DNA of 64,000 nt from Saccharopolyspora gloriosae (GCF_014203325.1 NZ_JACHIV010000001.1:1985501-2049500), one strand, 5' to 3'. Shown: positions 28,261 to 37,033, numbered from the stretch's first letter. Numbers and translations: made by a program. The notes: generated by a model from the sequence alone, not told the origin.

Positions 28261-28938
28261 GTGGCCCAGATCCAGACACCGAACACCAGAGCCGGATGGC
28301 TGAACTTCTCCCGCGAGGCCGTCCGCAGCTTCCACACGACCGGCGCGTTCGCGCCGAGCAGCGCCCGCCTGGCCGCCCGGCTCGCCGCACCGCTCGCGCC
28401 GCCGCAGCAGCGGAACCCGGCGCGCGTGCTGGAAGTCGGCGCGGGCAGCGGTGTCGTGACCCGAGCGCTTGCCCGGCGGCTCGGCCCCGCCGACCGGCTC
28501 GACGTGGTCGAGGTCAACCCCCGCTTCGTGCGGATGCTCGCCGAGTCGCTGCGCACCGACTTCGCGCTCTCGGCGGCGTCGGACCGCATCCGGCTGCACG
28601 AGCGGTCGATCCTCGACGCGGAGCTGGAACCCCGCTACGACGTCGTCGTCTCCGGATTGCCGTTCACGAACTTCGACCCGGCCGTGGTGCGGTCGATGCT
28701 GCAACGCCACGTCGACCTCCTGGTGCCGGGTGGGGACCTGACGTTCTTCGGCTACCTCGGCACCCAGCGGGCGCGGACCGCGTTCGCCGGTCGCGCCGAA
28801 GCGCGGCGGCACCGCGGGGCGGTGGCGGTCGAACGCGAGTTCATCGACCGCTACGGCCTCGGCCGGGCGACGGTCTGGCGCAACCTGCCGCCCGCGCACG
28901 TCTGGCACCTGCGCGCGCCGAGCCCGGAGCAGACCTGA
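28261..28938 (+). CDS. Phospholipid (phosphatidylethanolamine) N-methyltransferase-like protein, probable immunity
   Basis: 225 residues. The start FSREAVRSFHTTGAFAPSS matches the membrane-binding N-terminal helix and TGA-PSS motif of PmtA-type phosphatidylethanolamine N-methyltransferases; VLEVGAGSGVVTRAL (about 55-69) is SAM motif I and VVEVNPRFV is motif II. Cinnamycin and duramycin kill by binding phosphatidylethanolamine, and the cinnamycin producer is reported to protect itself by methylating this lipid with a cluster-encoded enzyme (Cinorf10). A gene of this family beside a cinnamycin-type cluster is therefore a strong immunity candidate. GTG start; the stop overlaps the DedA start (TGATG). 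Confidence 0.85.
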   Translation: MAQIQTPNTRAGWLNFSREAVRSFHTTGAFAPSSARLAARLAAPLAPPQQRNPARVLEVGAGSGVVTRALARRLGPADRLDVVEVNPRFVRMLAESLRTDFALSAASDRIRLHERSILDAELEPRYDVVVSGLPFTNFDPAVVRSMLQRHVDLLVPGGDLTFFGYLGTQRARTAFAGRAEARRHRGAVAVEREFIDRYGLGRATVWRNLPPAHVWHLRAPSPEQT

Positions 28939-29573
28939 TGCCCGCCCCGGCCGAGTGGCTCGCGCAGCTGCCGCCGCTGACCGCGTACGGGCTGCTCGCG
29001 GGCCTGGTGTTCGTCGAGGGCGTCCTCGTGGTCAGCCCGTTCGTGCCGACCTTGGGGCCGTTGCTGGTCGCGGGAGCGCTCGCGTACTCCGGCGCGCTCG
29101 ACCTGTGGCTGGTGGTGCTGTTCGCCGCCCTCGGCGCGGTCTGCGGCGACGCCCTGGGCTTCTACACCGGGCTGCGGCTCGGGCCACGGCTGCGTTCCAC
29201 CCGCGTCGCCCGCCGCGCGCACCGGGCGTGGGACCGGGCGAGCGACCTGTTCCGCCGCCACGGCGGCCCCGCGCTCATCCCGTGCCGCTTCGTCCCGCTG
29301 GTCCGGTCCGCGGCACCGCACCTGGTGGGCGCCTCCGGCATGCCGTACCGGCGGATGGCGCCCTACAGCGCGCTTGCCGCGGTGCTGTGGACGTGCGGCG
29401 AAGGCGGTGTCGGCTACCTCGTCGGCGCCTCCTACACCGGCCTGTCCGGGGTGTTCGGCGTGGTGCCGGTGGTCGCGGCCGTGGTCGTGGCGCTGGGCAT
29501 CGTGCTCTGGCGGCGTCGCCGTCGCCGCGAGCGGCACGAGGACCCGCGGGCGGAAGCCGAGCCGGTGTCGTAG
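28938..29573 (+). CDS. DedA-family membrane protein
   Basis: 211 residues with several hydrophobic segments. The DedA/VTT pattern is clear: LVFVEGVLVVSPFVPTLGP, GDALGFYTGLRLG, FRRHGGPALIPCRFVPLVRSAAP and a basic tail. DedA proteins move phospholipids or undecaprenyl phosphate between membrane leaflets; one Bacillus member affects exposure of phosphatidylethanolamine. It is translationally coupled to the methyltransferase, so here it may move modified or unmodified phosphatidylethanolamine and add to self-protection. That role is inferred. It ends two bases from the end of the SARP gene. Confidence 0.88.
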   Translation: MPAPAEWLAQLPPLTAYGLLAGLVFVEGVLVVSPFVPTLGPLLVAGALAYSGALDLWLVVLFAALGAVCGDALGFYTGLRLGPRLRSTRVARRAHRAWDRASDLFRRHGGPALIPCRFVPLVRSAAPHLVGASGMPYRRMAPYSALAAVLWTCGEGGVGYLVGASYTGLSGVFGVVPVVAAVVVALGIVLWRRRRRRERHEDPRAEAEPVS

Positions 29574-29575
29574 CA

Positions 29576-30370
29576 CTACGGTGCGGGCACTCGGCATTCG
29601 GTGAGCGCCCGCTCGTCGTCGCGCAGGATCGCCAGGTGCAGCGCGCGCACTTCCGCGCTCGGGTCCACGCCGAACTCGTCGCGGATCCGCACCGTCAGTT
29701 CGCCGTAGGCCATCAGCGCCTCCACCCGACGGCCGCAGCGGTACAGCGCGAGCATGAACTGCCGCCAGAACGGTTCGTGGAAGGGGTGCTCGAAGGTCAG
29801 CGCGCGCAGTTCCGCGACGAGTTCGTCGTGGCGCCCCATGGCGAGGGACAGCGCCGCGCGGCGTTCCAGCGCCCACATCCACTGCTCGTTGAGCCGGGGG
29901 ACGACCTCGCGGTGCAGCGAGTCCGAAGCGACGTCCGGCAGCACCCGGCCGCGCCACAGGGCCAGCGCCGCGCGCAGCGCCTCGGATTCCCGGGCAGGGT
30001 CGCCCGAGCGGGCCGCCGCCCGCGCGGAGCCCAGCAGCTCGGTGAACCGGGCGAGGTCGAGGTTCTCCGGCGGCAGCTCGATCATGTACCCGGCGTGCGA
30101 GGTGCGGATCAGTTCGGCCGCCGGTCCGAACGGGTCCTTCATCGCGTGCCGGAGCCGGGTCAGGCAGGTGTGCAGCGCGCGTCGCGGCCGGTGCGGCGGG
30201 GTGGCGTCCCAGATCCGGTCGACCAGTTCCTCCACGGACACGACCTGGTTGAACTTGACGAGCAGGGCCGCGAGCAGCACGCGTTGCCTGCCGCCGGGGA
30301 CCGGGAGCCCGCGGCCTCCGACCTGCACCGACAGCGGTCCGAGCACGTGGAACGACAGCGACCGGTTCAC
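29576..30370 (-). CDS. SARP-family transcriptional activator (CinR1-like)
   Basis: 264 residues. N-terminal OmpR-type winged helix (SFHVLGPLSVQVGG; LAALLVKFNQVVSVEELVDRIW; ALHTCLTRLRHAM) followed by a bacterial transcriptional activator domain (residues about 100-245). The GTG at 30370 was chosen because GGGGAGG lies six bases upstream and SARPs usually start near this point; a GTG at 30397 is in frame. SARPs activate antibiotic gene clusters from direct repeats near promoters. The cinnamycin cluster also has one (CinR1), which supports including this gene in the cluster. Confidence 0.9.
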   Translation of the reverse strand: MNRSLSFHVLGPLSVQVGGRGLPVPGGRQRVLLAALLVKFNQVVSVEELVDRIWDATPPHRPRRALHTCLTRLRHAMKDPFGPAAELIRTSHAGYMIELPPENLDLARFTELLGSARAAARSGDPARESEALRAALALWRGRVLPDVASDSLHREVVPRLNEQWMWALERRAALSLAMGRHDELVAELRALTFEHPFHEPFWRQFMLALYRCGRRVEALMAYGELTVRIRDEFGVDPSAEVRALHLAILRDDERALTECRVPAP

Positions 30371-30945
30371 CTCGAACCTCCCCAGTGTGGCGTCCACCGA
30401 CCGCCTGCTCGCGGCCGCTCGCCGGCCGTGCGGTGAGTTCCGGCGCGCCGCGGTCGCCGTGGAATGCGCCGGGCCGGGCCGGAATTGGATCGCCTCTTTC
30501 TAGCACCGTTGTTCAGGGCGCGGCAATGGAATTGTCCGATGTTCGGCGAAGTGCGGATTCGAGGATCGATGCTTCCTTTGCAGCTCGTATTTGCAATGGT
30601 GTCGAGCGATGCTTCGCCGATCGTGAAAGTGGCAAATTATCCACGTTTATGAGAAGTGATCACTCGGCGTGGCGGGGCCTTGTTCCTTCGTTGGGGTGAA
30701 TATCGTCGGCAACCCGGCGAGTCCGGCGGTCCGGTTTGTCGCGCTTGTTTCTCATGTCCAGGATATGCTGCCTGAACTGCGAAAAGAACAAATCGGACGA
30801 CGCGGGTGGGGATTCGGCTCGAATTCGCGCGGTGGCTCTCGATTCGCTCGAAGGGGGAACTAGGGTGGCCCCCGAGACCTGGAGATCAGTTGCTCCGCGA
30901 GGGCTCGGGGATCGCTCGGGCCGGCGGCGAGAAGCAGGTAGAGGG
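30371..30945. other. Long intergenic region between SARP and MFS genes
   Basis: 575 bp read away from on both sides, so it holds two promoters. The middle part (about 30530-30660) is clearly AT-richer than the surroundings, with CAGCTCGTATTTGCAATGG and GGCAAATTATCCACG. The octamer GATGCTTC occurs twice (near 30569 and 30608). The MFS frame stays open back to 30736, but codon quality there is poor. No convincing small gene is seen. Confidence 0.5.
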
Positions 30946-32379
30946 GTGTTCGCCTTGTCAGGGGATGGCTCGTCCGACGCGAATTCGGGCGAATTTTCTG
31001 TATCGGACGTGACGGTCACCGAACCGAACGTGATTCGGCGCGCGGTCGGTGCGGCTGCCATCGGCAACGTCACGGAGTGGTTCGACTTCGGCGTCTACTC
31101 CTACTTGGCGGTGAAGATCGAGGGAGTGTTCTTCACCGGCCTGTCACCGACGATGGGCACGATCGCGACGCTGGGGACCTTCGCGGCGGCGTTCCTGGTG
31201 CGCCCGTTCGGAGGCCTGTTCTTCGGGCCGCTCGGTGACCGGATCGGCAGGCAGAAGGTGCTGTCGCTGACCGTGATCATGATGGCGATCAGCACGTTCA
31301 TCATCGGCATCCTGCCCGACTACCACGCCATCGGTGTCGCGGCACCGATGCTGTTGTTGCTGGCCAGGCTGCTGCAAGGCTTCTCCACCGGTGGCGAGTA
31401 CGGCGGGGCGATGGCGTTCATCGCCGAGTACGCGCCGGACCGCAGGCGCGGATTCCTGTGCAGCTTCCTGGAGTTCGGCACGCTGACCGGCTACGCGCTC
31501 GGCGCCACGTTCGCGACGGTGCTGGAGGCCACGCTCTCCGAGGACGCCCTGCTCAGCTGGGGCTGGCGCATCCCGTTCCTGATCGCGGGCCCGATCGGCG
31601 GCGTCGGGTTGTACCTGCGGATGAAGCTGGAGGAGACCCCGGCGTTCGCGAAGATCGCCGCGGAGTCCGAGGGCCGCGAGGGCAACCAGACGCTGAGCGA
31701 GTTCCGCAAGATCTTCATCAACCACTGGCCCGCGATGCTGGTGTGCGGCGGGATCGTGCTGGTCTTCAACGTCACCAACTACATGCTGACCAGCTACATG
31801 CCGACCTACCTCACCCAGACGCTGCCGCAGCACGGGCACGCGGGCACGCCCAGCGTGGTCTCCGAGGTGCTGCAGATCCTCGTGCTGCTGGCGTCGATGG
31901 TGCTGATCACGTTCGTGGGGCGGCTCAGCGACAAGATCGGGCGCAAACCGGTGCTCTACACGGGCTGCGTGCTGCTGGTGGTGCTGTCCATCCCGGCGAT
32001 CATGCTGCTGAAGATCGGTGGCACGGTGGCGACCTTCGGCGGCCTGCTGCTGATGGGGTTGATGCTGCTGTGCTTCAACTCCACGTGTCCGTCGGTGCTG
32101 CCCGCGCTGTTCCCGACCGACATCCGCTACGGCGGGCTGTCGATCGCGTTCAACATCGCGGTGTCGCTGTTCGGCGGCACGACGGCGACGGTGGTGGCGA
32201 GCTTGATCGCGCTGACCGGCAACATCGACATCCCCGCCTACTACCTGATGGGGGCCGGGGTGATCGGCGCGGTCGCCGTGTACTTCGCGAAGGAGACCGC
32301 GGGCAAGCGCCTGCCCGGTTCGCCCCCGGCCGCCGTGGACCACGCGGAGGCCGAGCGACTGGTCGCCGCCCAGAAGTAA
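30946..32379 (+). CDS. MFS transporter of the metabolite:H+ symporter (ProP-like) family
   Basis: 477 residues from a GTG at 30946, or longer if an upstream start is used. Twelve membrane segments; the ProP/MHS signatures GNVTEWFDFGVYSYLA, RPFGGLFFGPLGDRIGRQ and LLQGFSTGGEYGGAMAFIAEYAPDRRRG are clear. ProP-like symporters import proline, betaine, citrate or similar compounds with protons. A second MFS motif, VGRLSDKIGRKP, starts the C-terminal half. The true start is unsettled because no strong ribosome-binding site is seen; the GTG at about 31008 is another option. A strong hairpin follows the stop, so it is a single-gene unit. Confidence 0.86.
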   Translation: MFALSGDGSSDANSGEFSVSDVTVTEPNVIRRAVGAAAIGNVTEWFDFGVYSYLAVKIEGVFFTGLSPTMGTIATLGTFAAAFLVRPFGGLFFGPLGDRIGRQKVLSLTVIMMAISTFIIGILPDYHAIGVAAPMLLLLARLLQGFSTGGEYGGAMAFIAEYAPDRRRGFLCSFLEFGTLTGYALGATFATVLEATLSEDALLSWGWRIPFLIAGPIGGVGLYLRMKLEETPAFAKIAAESEGREGNQTLSEFRKIFINHWPAMLVCGGIVLVFNVTNYMLTSYMPTYLTQTLPQHGHAGTPSVVSEVLQILVLLASMVLITFVGRLSDKIGRKPVLYTGCVLLVVLSIPAIMLLKIGGTVATFGGLLLMGLMLLCFNSTCPSVLPALFPTDIRYGGLSIAFNIAVSLFGGTTATVVASLIALTGNIDIPAYYLMGAGVIGAVAVYFAKETAGKRLPGSPPAAVDHAEAERLVAAQK

Positions 32380-32393
32380 CCCGACCGGAACGA

Positions 32394-32431
32394 CCGAAGG
32401 GGCCCGTCGCGCGTGCGACGGGCCCCTTCGG
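32394..32431 (+). terminator. Strong terminator hairpin after the MFS gene
   Basis: Arms of 17 bp, CCGAAGGGGCCCGTCGC and its perfect complement, with a four-base loop, 14 bases after the stop codon. There is no T-tract, as is common in actinobacteria. Confidence 0.9.
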
Positions 32432-32504
32432 CGTCGGCACCCGTCGGAAAGCGGTGCCGCCTGCTAGGGCGGGGACGTGTCCGGAAGCCGTCCCTGCGGT
32501 GGGC

Positions 32505-32612
32505 TCAGCGGGGGGTGGCGCGCAGGACCGAGCGGGTCCAGGCGGTGATGGCGCCTGCGATCGAGAACAGTCCGAGCGCTTCGACCGACAGCGCGACGAT
32601 GATGTGGTTCAT
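32505..32612 (-). CDS. Small single-span membrane protein
   Basis: 35 residues: a short MNH start, a hydrophobic stretch (IIVALSVEALGLFSIAGAI) long enough to cross the membrane, then a basic tail (TRSVLRATPR). CAGGAG lies about eight bases before the ATG, which supports translation. No family recognised. It could be a small regulatory or subunit peptide, and lies alone between the MFS terminator and the CoA-transferase promoter. Confidence 0.5.
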   Translation of the reverse strand: MNHIIVALSVEALGLFSIAGAITAWTRSVLRATPR

Positions 32613-32855
32613 CCGGAACTCCTGTGACAACGCGACGTGATCATGTCCGGGAAACGTCGTGAAGGCTGATCGAGGCGACCTGCCGCCTCTCGTTGCCACT
32701 GCTCGACCCATCTCCCGCCCGGTGCATCGCTGCGCTCGACCTGTGTATTTCAAGCGACCGGGAAGTCGATGTGTGAGTCGGGTCACCTGATCGCGGGCGC
32801 CTTCTCCCGGTGGTTCGCGGCGGTTGACCGCGCCTTCGATGTGCTCGTACGGTTA

Positions 32856-32889
32856 TGCCGTCACAAACAGGCTGTGCCGCATGACGGCA
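32856..32889. promoter_or_regulatory. Inverted repeat upstream of CoA-transferase gene
   Basis: TGCCGTCA (32856-32863) and TGACGGCA (32882-32889), perfect 8-bp arms separated by 18 bases, ending 17 bases before the CoA-transferase start. A likely operator; the nearest candidate regulator is the IclR-type protein encoded at 34886-35659. Confidence 0.5.
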
Positions 32890-32906
32890 CGGATCGGCGG
32901 GCAACG

Positions 32907-34100
32907 ATGACGTTCGCGCTGGAGAACCTGACCGTGCTCGACCTGACCCAGGTCATGGCCGGGCCCTACTGCTGCCAACTGCTCGGCGACCTCGGCGCCG
33001 ACGTGATCAAAGTGGAGCCGGTCGGCCGGGGCGACGCGACCCGCCAGGCGACCGGGCACCGGCTGCCGCACGGCGAGAGCGCCGCCTTCCTCGCGGTGAA
33101 CCGGAACAAGCGCGGCATCGCGCTGGACCTCAAGTCCGAGGCCGGGCGGGAGACCTTCTACCGCCTGGTGGACGAGGCCGACGTCGTGGTGGAGAGCTTC
33201 CGGCCGGGCGTGGCGGCCCGGCTCGGCGTGGACTACCCGACGCTGCGCGAGCGCAACGAGCGGATCGTCTACGCGTCCATCTCCGGTTTCGGCCAGACGG
33301 GTCCGTATTCGCAGCGCGCCGGTTACGACCTGATCGCCCAGGCGATGTCGGGGATCATGAGCGTGACCGGGGACGCGGGCGGTCCGCCCACCAAATCCGG
33401 GGTGCCCGTCGCGGACCTGTCCGCCGGGCTGTTCTGCGCGGTCGGCATCCTCAGCGCCTGCCTGTCCCGTGCGGCCACCGGCCGGGGCCAGGCCGTGGAC
33501 ACCTCGCTCTACGACGCCGCGCTGGCGTTGTCGATCTGGGAGACCTCCGAGCTGTGGGCCACCGGCCGGGCGCCGGGCAGGCTGGGCTCGGCGCACCGGG
33601 TGAACGCGCCGTACGAGGCGCTGCCCACCCGCGACGGCCACCTCACGATCGGCGCGAACAACGAACGCCTGTGGCAGCGGCTGTGCGCGGTGCTGGAACG
33701 GCCGGAACTCCCGGCCGACGAGCGGTTCGCCACGAACACCGATCGGGTGCGCCACCGCGTGGAGCTGGCGGGCGAACTCGCCCGGACGCTGCGCACCCGC
33801 GACACCGAGGAGTGGGCGGAGCTGCTGCTGGAAGCGGGCGTCCCGGTCGGGCCGATCCGCGACTACGCGCAGTCCTGCGCCGATCCGCACACCCTCGCCC
33901 GCGAGATGGTCCTGGAACTGGAGCACCCGACCGAAGGCACCGTCCGATCGCTGGGCGTGCCGGTGAAGCTCAGCGGCACCCCCGCCGGAGTGCGCCGGGT
34001 CGCGCCGGGACTGGGGGAGCACACCGACGAACTGCTGCGCGCCACCGGGCGCTCCGACGAGGAGATCCGGGCGCTGCGAGCCGAAGGAGCCGTGGAATGA
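32907..34100 (+). CDS. Family III CoA-transferase (CaiB/BaiF type)
   Basis: 397 residues. Begins LTVLDLTQVMAGPYCCQLLGDLGADVIKVE, the family III hallmark, with the catalytic Asp expected in PTKSGVPVADLSAGLFC (the conserved Asp-Leu region). It transfers CoA between acids without a ping-pong Glu of families I and II. Substrates are not evident; the coupled enoyl-CoA hydratase/isomerase points to an unsaturated or hydroxy acid. The stop overlaps the next start (ATGA). An inverted repeat just upstream suggests regulated expression. Confidence 0.9.
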   Translation: MTFALENLTVLDLTQVMAGPYCCQLLGDLGADVIKVEPVGRGDATRQATGHRLPHGESAAFLAVNRNKRGIALDLKSEAGRETFYRLVDEADVVVESFRPGVAARLGVDYPTLRERNERIVYASISGFGQTGPYSQRAGYDLIAQAMSGIMSVTGDAGGPPTKSGVPVADLSAGLFCAVGILSACLSRAATGRGQAVDTSLYDAALALSIWETSELWATGRAPGRLGSAHRVNAPYEALPTRDGHLTIGANNERLWQRLCAVLERPELPADERFATNTDRVRHRVELAGELARTLRTRDTEEWAELLLEAGVPVGPIRDYAQSCADPHTLAREMVLELEHPTEGTVRSLGVPVKLSGTPAGVRRVAPGLGEHTDELLRATGRSDEEIRALRAEGAVE

Positions 34101-34870
34101 CCGGGCAGCTGCGCACCGAGTTCACCGGGACCGTCGCCACCGCCACCTTCGACCGGCCCGCGGCGCGCAACGCGATGACCTGGGAGATGTACGACGGGCT
34201 CGCCGAGTTCTGCGAGCGCGTCGCCGCCGATCCGCGGGTGCGGGTCGCGGTGCTGCGCGGGGCGGGCGGCAAGGCCTTCGTCGCGGGCACCGACATCGCC
34301 CAGTTCCGCGATTTCCGCACCGGCGCGGACGGGCACGAGTACGAGCGCCGCATCGACGCGGTGGTGGACGCGGTGGAGCGGATCCCGGTGCCGACGATCG
34401 CGGTGATCGACGGCTACGCGACCGGCGGCGGGCTCACCCTCGCCGCGTCGTGCGATCTGCGGATCTGCTCGCAGCGCGCGAAGTTCGGGCTGCCCATCGC
34501 CCGGACCGTCGGCAACTGCCTGTCGATGCGCAACTACGCGCGCCTGGTGAGCCTGATCGGAGCCGGACGCGCGATGCACTTGATCTGCACGGCCGGGTTC
34601 ATCGGCGCGGAGCAGGCCGAACGCGCCGGCCTGGCCTCCGAGGTGCTGGCGGAGTCCGAATTGGACGGACGGGTCGCGGAGCTGTGCGCGCAGCTCGCCG
34701 ACCAGGCGCCGCTGACGATGCGAGCGAGCAAGGAGGCGATCCGCAGGCTGCGGGAGCACGCGCTGCCCTCCGGCGACGACCTCGTCGAATCCTGCTACGG
34801 CAGCGAGGACTTCCGCGAAGGGGTGCGCGCGTTCACCGAGAAGCGCCGCCCGCAGTGGCGTGGCCGGTGA
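34097..34870 (+). CDS. Enoyl-CoA hydratase/isomerase family protein
   Basis: 257 residues, normal crotonase length. The N-terminal ATFDRPAARNAMTWEMY, the first oxyanion-hole segment KAFVAGTDIAQF and the second IDGYATGGGLTLAASCDLRI are present. In place of the usual catalytic glutamate pair I see no clear match (FGLPIARTVGN), so hydratase versus isomerase or lyase activity is open. Coupled to the upstream CoA-transferase, which would supply its acyl-CoA substrate. Confidence 0.87.
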   Translation: MTGQLRTEFTGTVATATFDRPAARNAMTWEMYDGLAEFCERVAADPRVRVAVLRGAGGKAFVAGTDIAQFRDFRTGADGHEYERRIDAVVDAVERIPVPTIAVIDGYATGGGLTLAASCDLRICSQRAKFGLPIARTVGNCLSMRNYARLVSLIGAGRAMHLICTAGFIGAEQAERAGLASEVLAESELDGRVAELCAQLADQAPLTMRASKEAIRRLREHALPSGDDLVESCYGSEDFREGVRAFTEKRRPQWRGR

Positions 34871-34885
34871 TGGCCGGTGGGTGGT

Positions 34886-35659
34886 TCAACGAGGATCCAC
34901 CGCCGGTCGGTGTCCCAGTGTCGCGCTGACCCTGGCCGCGGCCTCGACGACCAGCGCGCCGTAGCGCTCCCGCAGTTCCGGTGTGATCCGGTCGGCGGGA
35001 GCGGAGATGGACAGGCCCGCGATCGGTTCCCCGGTGTCGTCGAAGACGGCCGCCGCGACCGCCGCGATGTCCGCGCGCCACTCGGCGAAGTTCGCCGCGT
35101 ACCCGAGCTCGGCCACCCGGTCGAGCTCGGTGGAGAACTCCGACCAGTCGACGATGGTGTTGTCGGTGTAGCGCGCCAGGTCCTCGCCGACGATCCGCCG
35201 CGCCGACTCGCGCGGCATGCCCGCCAGCATCGCCTTGCCGTTGGACGAGCCGTGCAACGGCACGGTGCTGCCCAGCGGCAGCACGGCCCGGATGGGGTGC
35301 TCGGTCTCGATCCGCTCGATGAGCACGGCGTGATCACCTTCGCGCACCATCAGGTGCGCGGTCTCGCCGGTCTCCCGGCGCAGCTCGTGCATGACCGCGG
35401 TGGCCGCGTCCCGCACGCCGATGTCGGACACGGCGTGCTGGCCCACTTGGAACGCGCGGGTCGTGAGCACCCAGCGGGTCACGTCGGCGCCGTCCGGGCA
35501 GATCCAGCCCGCGGTCCACAGCGTCCGGAGCGCGCGCTGCACGGTGCTCTTCGGCATCCGCAGCCTGCGGGCGAGTTCGCCGACTCCGGCGGGCTGGGTG
35601 TGCGCGACCTCTTCGAGCACCCGGAAAGCGGAGAGCACGGTGCGCATTCCTTCGCTCAT
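34886..35659 (-). CDS. IclR-family transcriptional regulator
   Basis: 257 residues. N-terminal winged helix (RTVLSAFRVLEEVAHTQPAGVGELARRLRMPKSTVQRALRTL) and C-terminal effector domain with GSTVPLHGSSNGKAMLAGM, typical of IclR proteins. IclR-type proteins often sense carboxylic acids or glyoxylate-related compounds. It converges on the hydratase gene and lies 54 bases after the MatC-like gene on the same strand; it may control the neighbouring carrier, aminotransferase and CoA-transferase genes. Confidence 0.9.
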   Translation of the reverse strand: MSEGMRTVLSAFRVLEEVAHTQPAGVGELARRLRMPKSTVQRALRTLWTAGWICPDGADVTRWVLTTRAFQVGQHAVSDIGVRDAATAVMHELRRETGETAHLMVREGDHAVLIERIETEHPIRAVLPLGSTVPLHGSSNGKAMLAGMPRESARRIVGEDLARYTDNTIVDWSEFSTELDRVAELGYAANFAEWRADIAAVAAAVFDDTGEPIAGLSISAPADRITPELRERYGALVVEAAARVSATLGHRPAVDPR

Positions 35660-35713
35660 ACCGGCAGTTTATCCGGTTCGGCCCGCCGAGCCGCTGCTCG
35701 GCGGGCCACCGGA

Positions 35714-37033
35714 TCACAGCCAGCCGGGCAGCACGAACAGCGCGCAGGCCACCACGGGGCCGACGGCGATCATGCTCATGCCCCAGGCCATCAGCTTCCG
35801 GAACACGCCGTCGCGCAGTTCCGGCGGGGAGCTCGCGACGACCAGGGCTCCGCTGGTGGAGAACGGCGAGGAGTCCACCACGGACGACGCCACGGTCAGC
35901 GCGATGATCAGGCCCATGGTGCCGACCTGACCGGTCAGCAGGAACGGCACCGCGAGCGGGATGAGCGCGCCGAGGATGCCGGTGGTGGAGGCGAACGCGG
36001 ACACCGCCGCGCCGATCAGGCAGATCACGAAGGCCGCCAGCAGCGGAACGCCGATGCCCGCCACGCCGTCGCCGAGGAATTCGATGGTGCCGATGCGTTC
36101 CATCATGCTCACGTACGTCACCACCCCGCAGATCAGCAGCACCGTCGGCCAGGCCACCTGGCCCACGCACGCGGTGGTGGTCCGCGGGAAGATCACGCAC
36201 AGCACGGTGGCGATGCTCAGCGACAGCAGCCCGACGTCGAATTCGAGCGCGAGCGCGCCGATCGCGAGCACGATCAATCCGGTCAGCGTCAGCGCCCGCT
36301 GCGCGTTGAGCGCGGTGACTTCGGTGATGGTGGCCGTTCCGGAAGCGGTGATCGTAGTGGTCCCGGCACCGCCGGACGGTTCTTCCTCGATTCGGACGGG
36401 CGGTTCGGATTCGGTTTCGACTTTTCGGTGCAGCAGTTCTCGGCCGCCGAAGATGAAGAAGACGACCACGCTGAGCGCCAGGTTGAACGCGAATTGGCTG
36501 CCCCAGAGCAGCAGCGGGTTCCCGGGAAGTCCGCTGCGTTCGACGACGCCGTTGGTGATGCTGCCGAAAATGCTGATCGGCGAGAAGCCGCCCGCGGTGG
36601 CGCCGTTGATGATGAGCAAGCCCATCAGCATCGGGCTGATCCGGTAGCGCGCCGCGAAGCTCAGCCCGATCGGGGCCATGATCGCCACGGCGCCCGGAAC
36701 CACCGCGCCGACCATGGTCAACAAGCTCGTGACCAGGAACATCACCCAGGGTACGAGGGCGATTCGCCCGCGCACCGCGCGGACTCCGGCGTGGATGAGC
36801 CAGTCCACGGTCCCGTTGCTCTTGGCGATGGCGAACAGGAGGGTGACGCCGACGAGCACCGCGAAGAGGTCGCCGGGAAAACCCGCGAACAGATCATCGG
36901 CACTCTCGCGGATCAGGAATGTGCCGACCAGGAATGTTCCGAGAAATGCCACGGCTCCCATGTTCACCGAGCGCAACGTGGCGATGAGAAATATGAGGAC
37001 AAGACCGATGATGGACCAGATCTGTACGGACAT
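35714..37033 (-). CDS. MatC-like dicarboxylate carrier
   Basis: 439 residues with 11-12 membrane segments. The N-terminus (SVQIWSIIGLVLIFLIATLRSVNMGAVAFLGTFL) resembles the MatC N-terminal domain of malonate/dicarboxylate carriers; later SVVDSSPFSTSGALVV fits the ion-transporter superfamily active segment. A hydrophilic Glu/Thr-rich loop of about 50 residues divides the two halves. GAGGAG lies just before the ATG at 37033. Divergent from the aminotransferase gene, so the two likely share a control region and serve one pathway. Confidence 0.84.
   Translation of the reverse strand: MSVQIWSIIGLVLIFLIATLRSVNMGAVAFLGTFLVGTFLIRESADDLFAGFPGDLFAVLVGVTLLFAIAKSNGTVDWLIHAGVRAVRGRIALVPWVMFLVTSLLTMVGAVVPGAVAIMAPIGLSFAARYRISPMLMGLLIINGATAGGFSPISIFGSITNGVVERSGLPGNPLLLWGSQFAFNLALSVVVFFIFGGRELLHRKVETESEPPVRIEEEPSGGAGTTTITASGTATITEVTALNAQRALTLTGLIVLAIGALALEFDVGLLSLSIATVLCVIFPRTTTACVGQVAWPTVLLICGVVTYVSMMERIGTIEFLGDGVAGIGVPLLAAFVICLIGAAVSAFASTTGILGALIPLAVPFLLTGQVGTMGLIIALTVASSVVDSSPFSTSGALVVASSPPELRDGVFRKLMAWGMSMIAVGPVVACALFVLPGWL

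Noticed and set aside
30526-30699. 57-residue frame in the SARP-MFS gap
   Set aside because: No ribosome-binding site, atypical codon pattern, AT-rich promoter-like surroundings.
30736-30945. N-terminal extension of the MFS transporter to 30736
   Set aside because: The extra 70 residues are polar and Cys/Arg-rich, unlike a ProP-type N-terminus, and the codon usage is poor; a downstream GTG is preferred.
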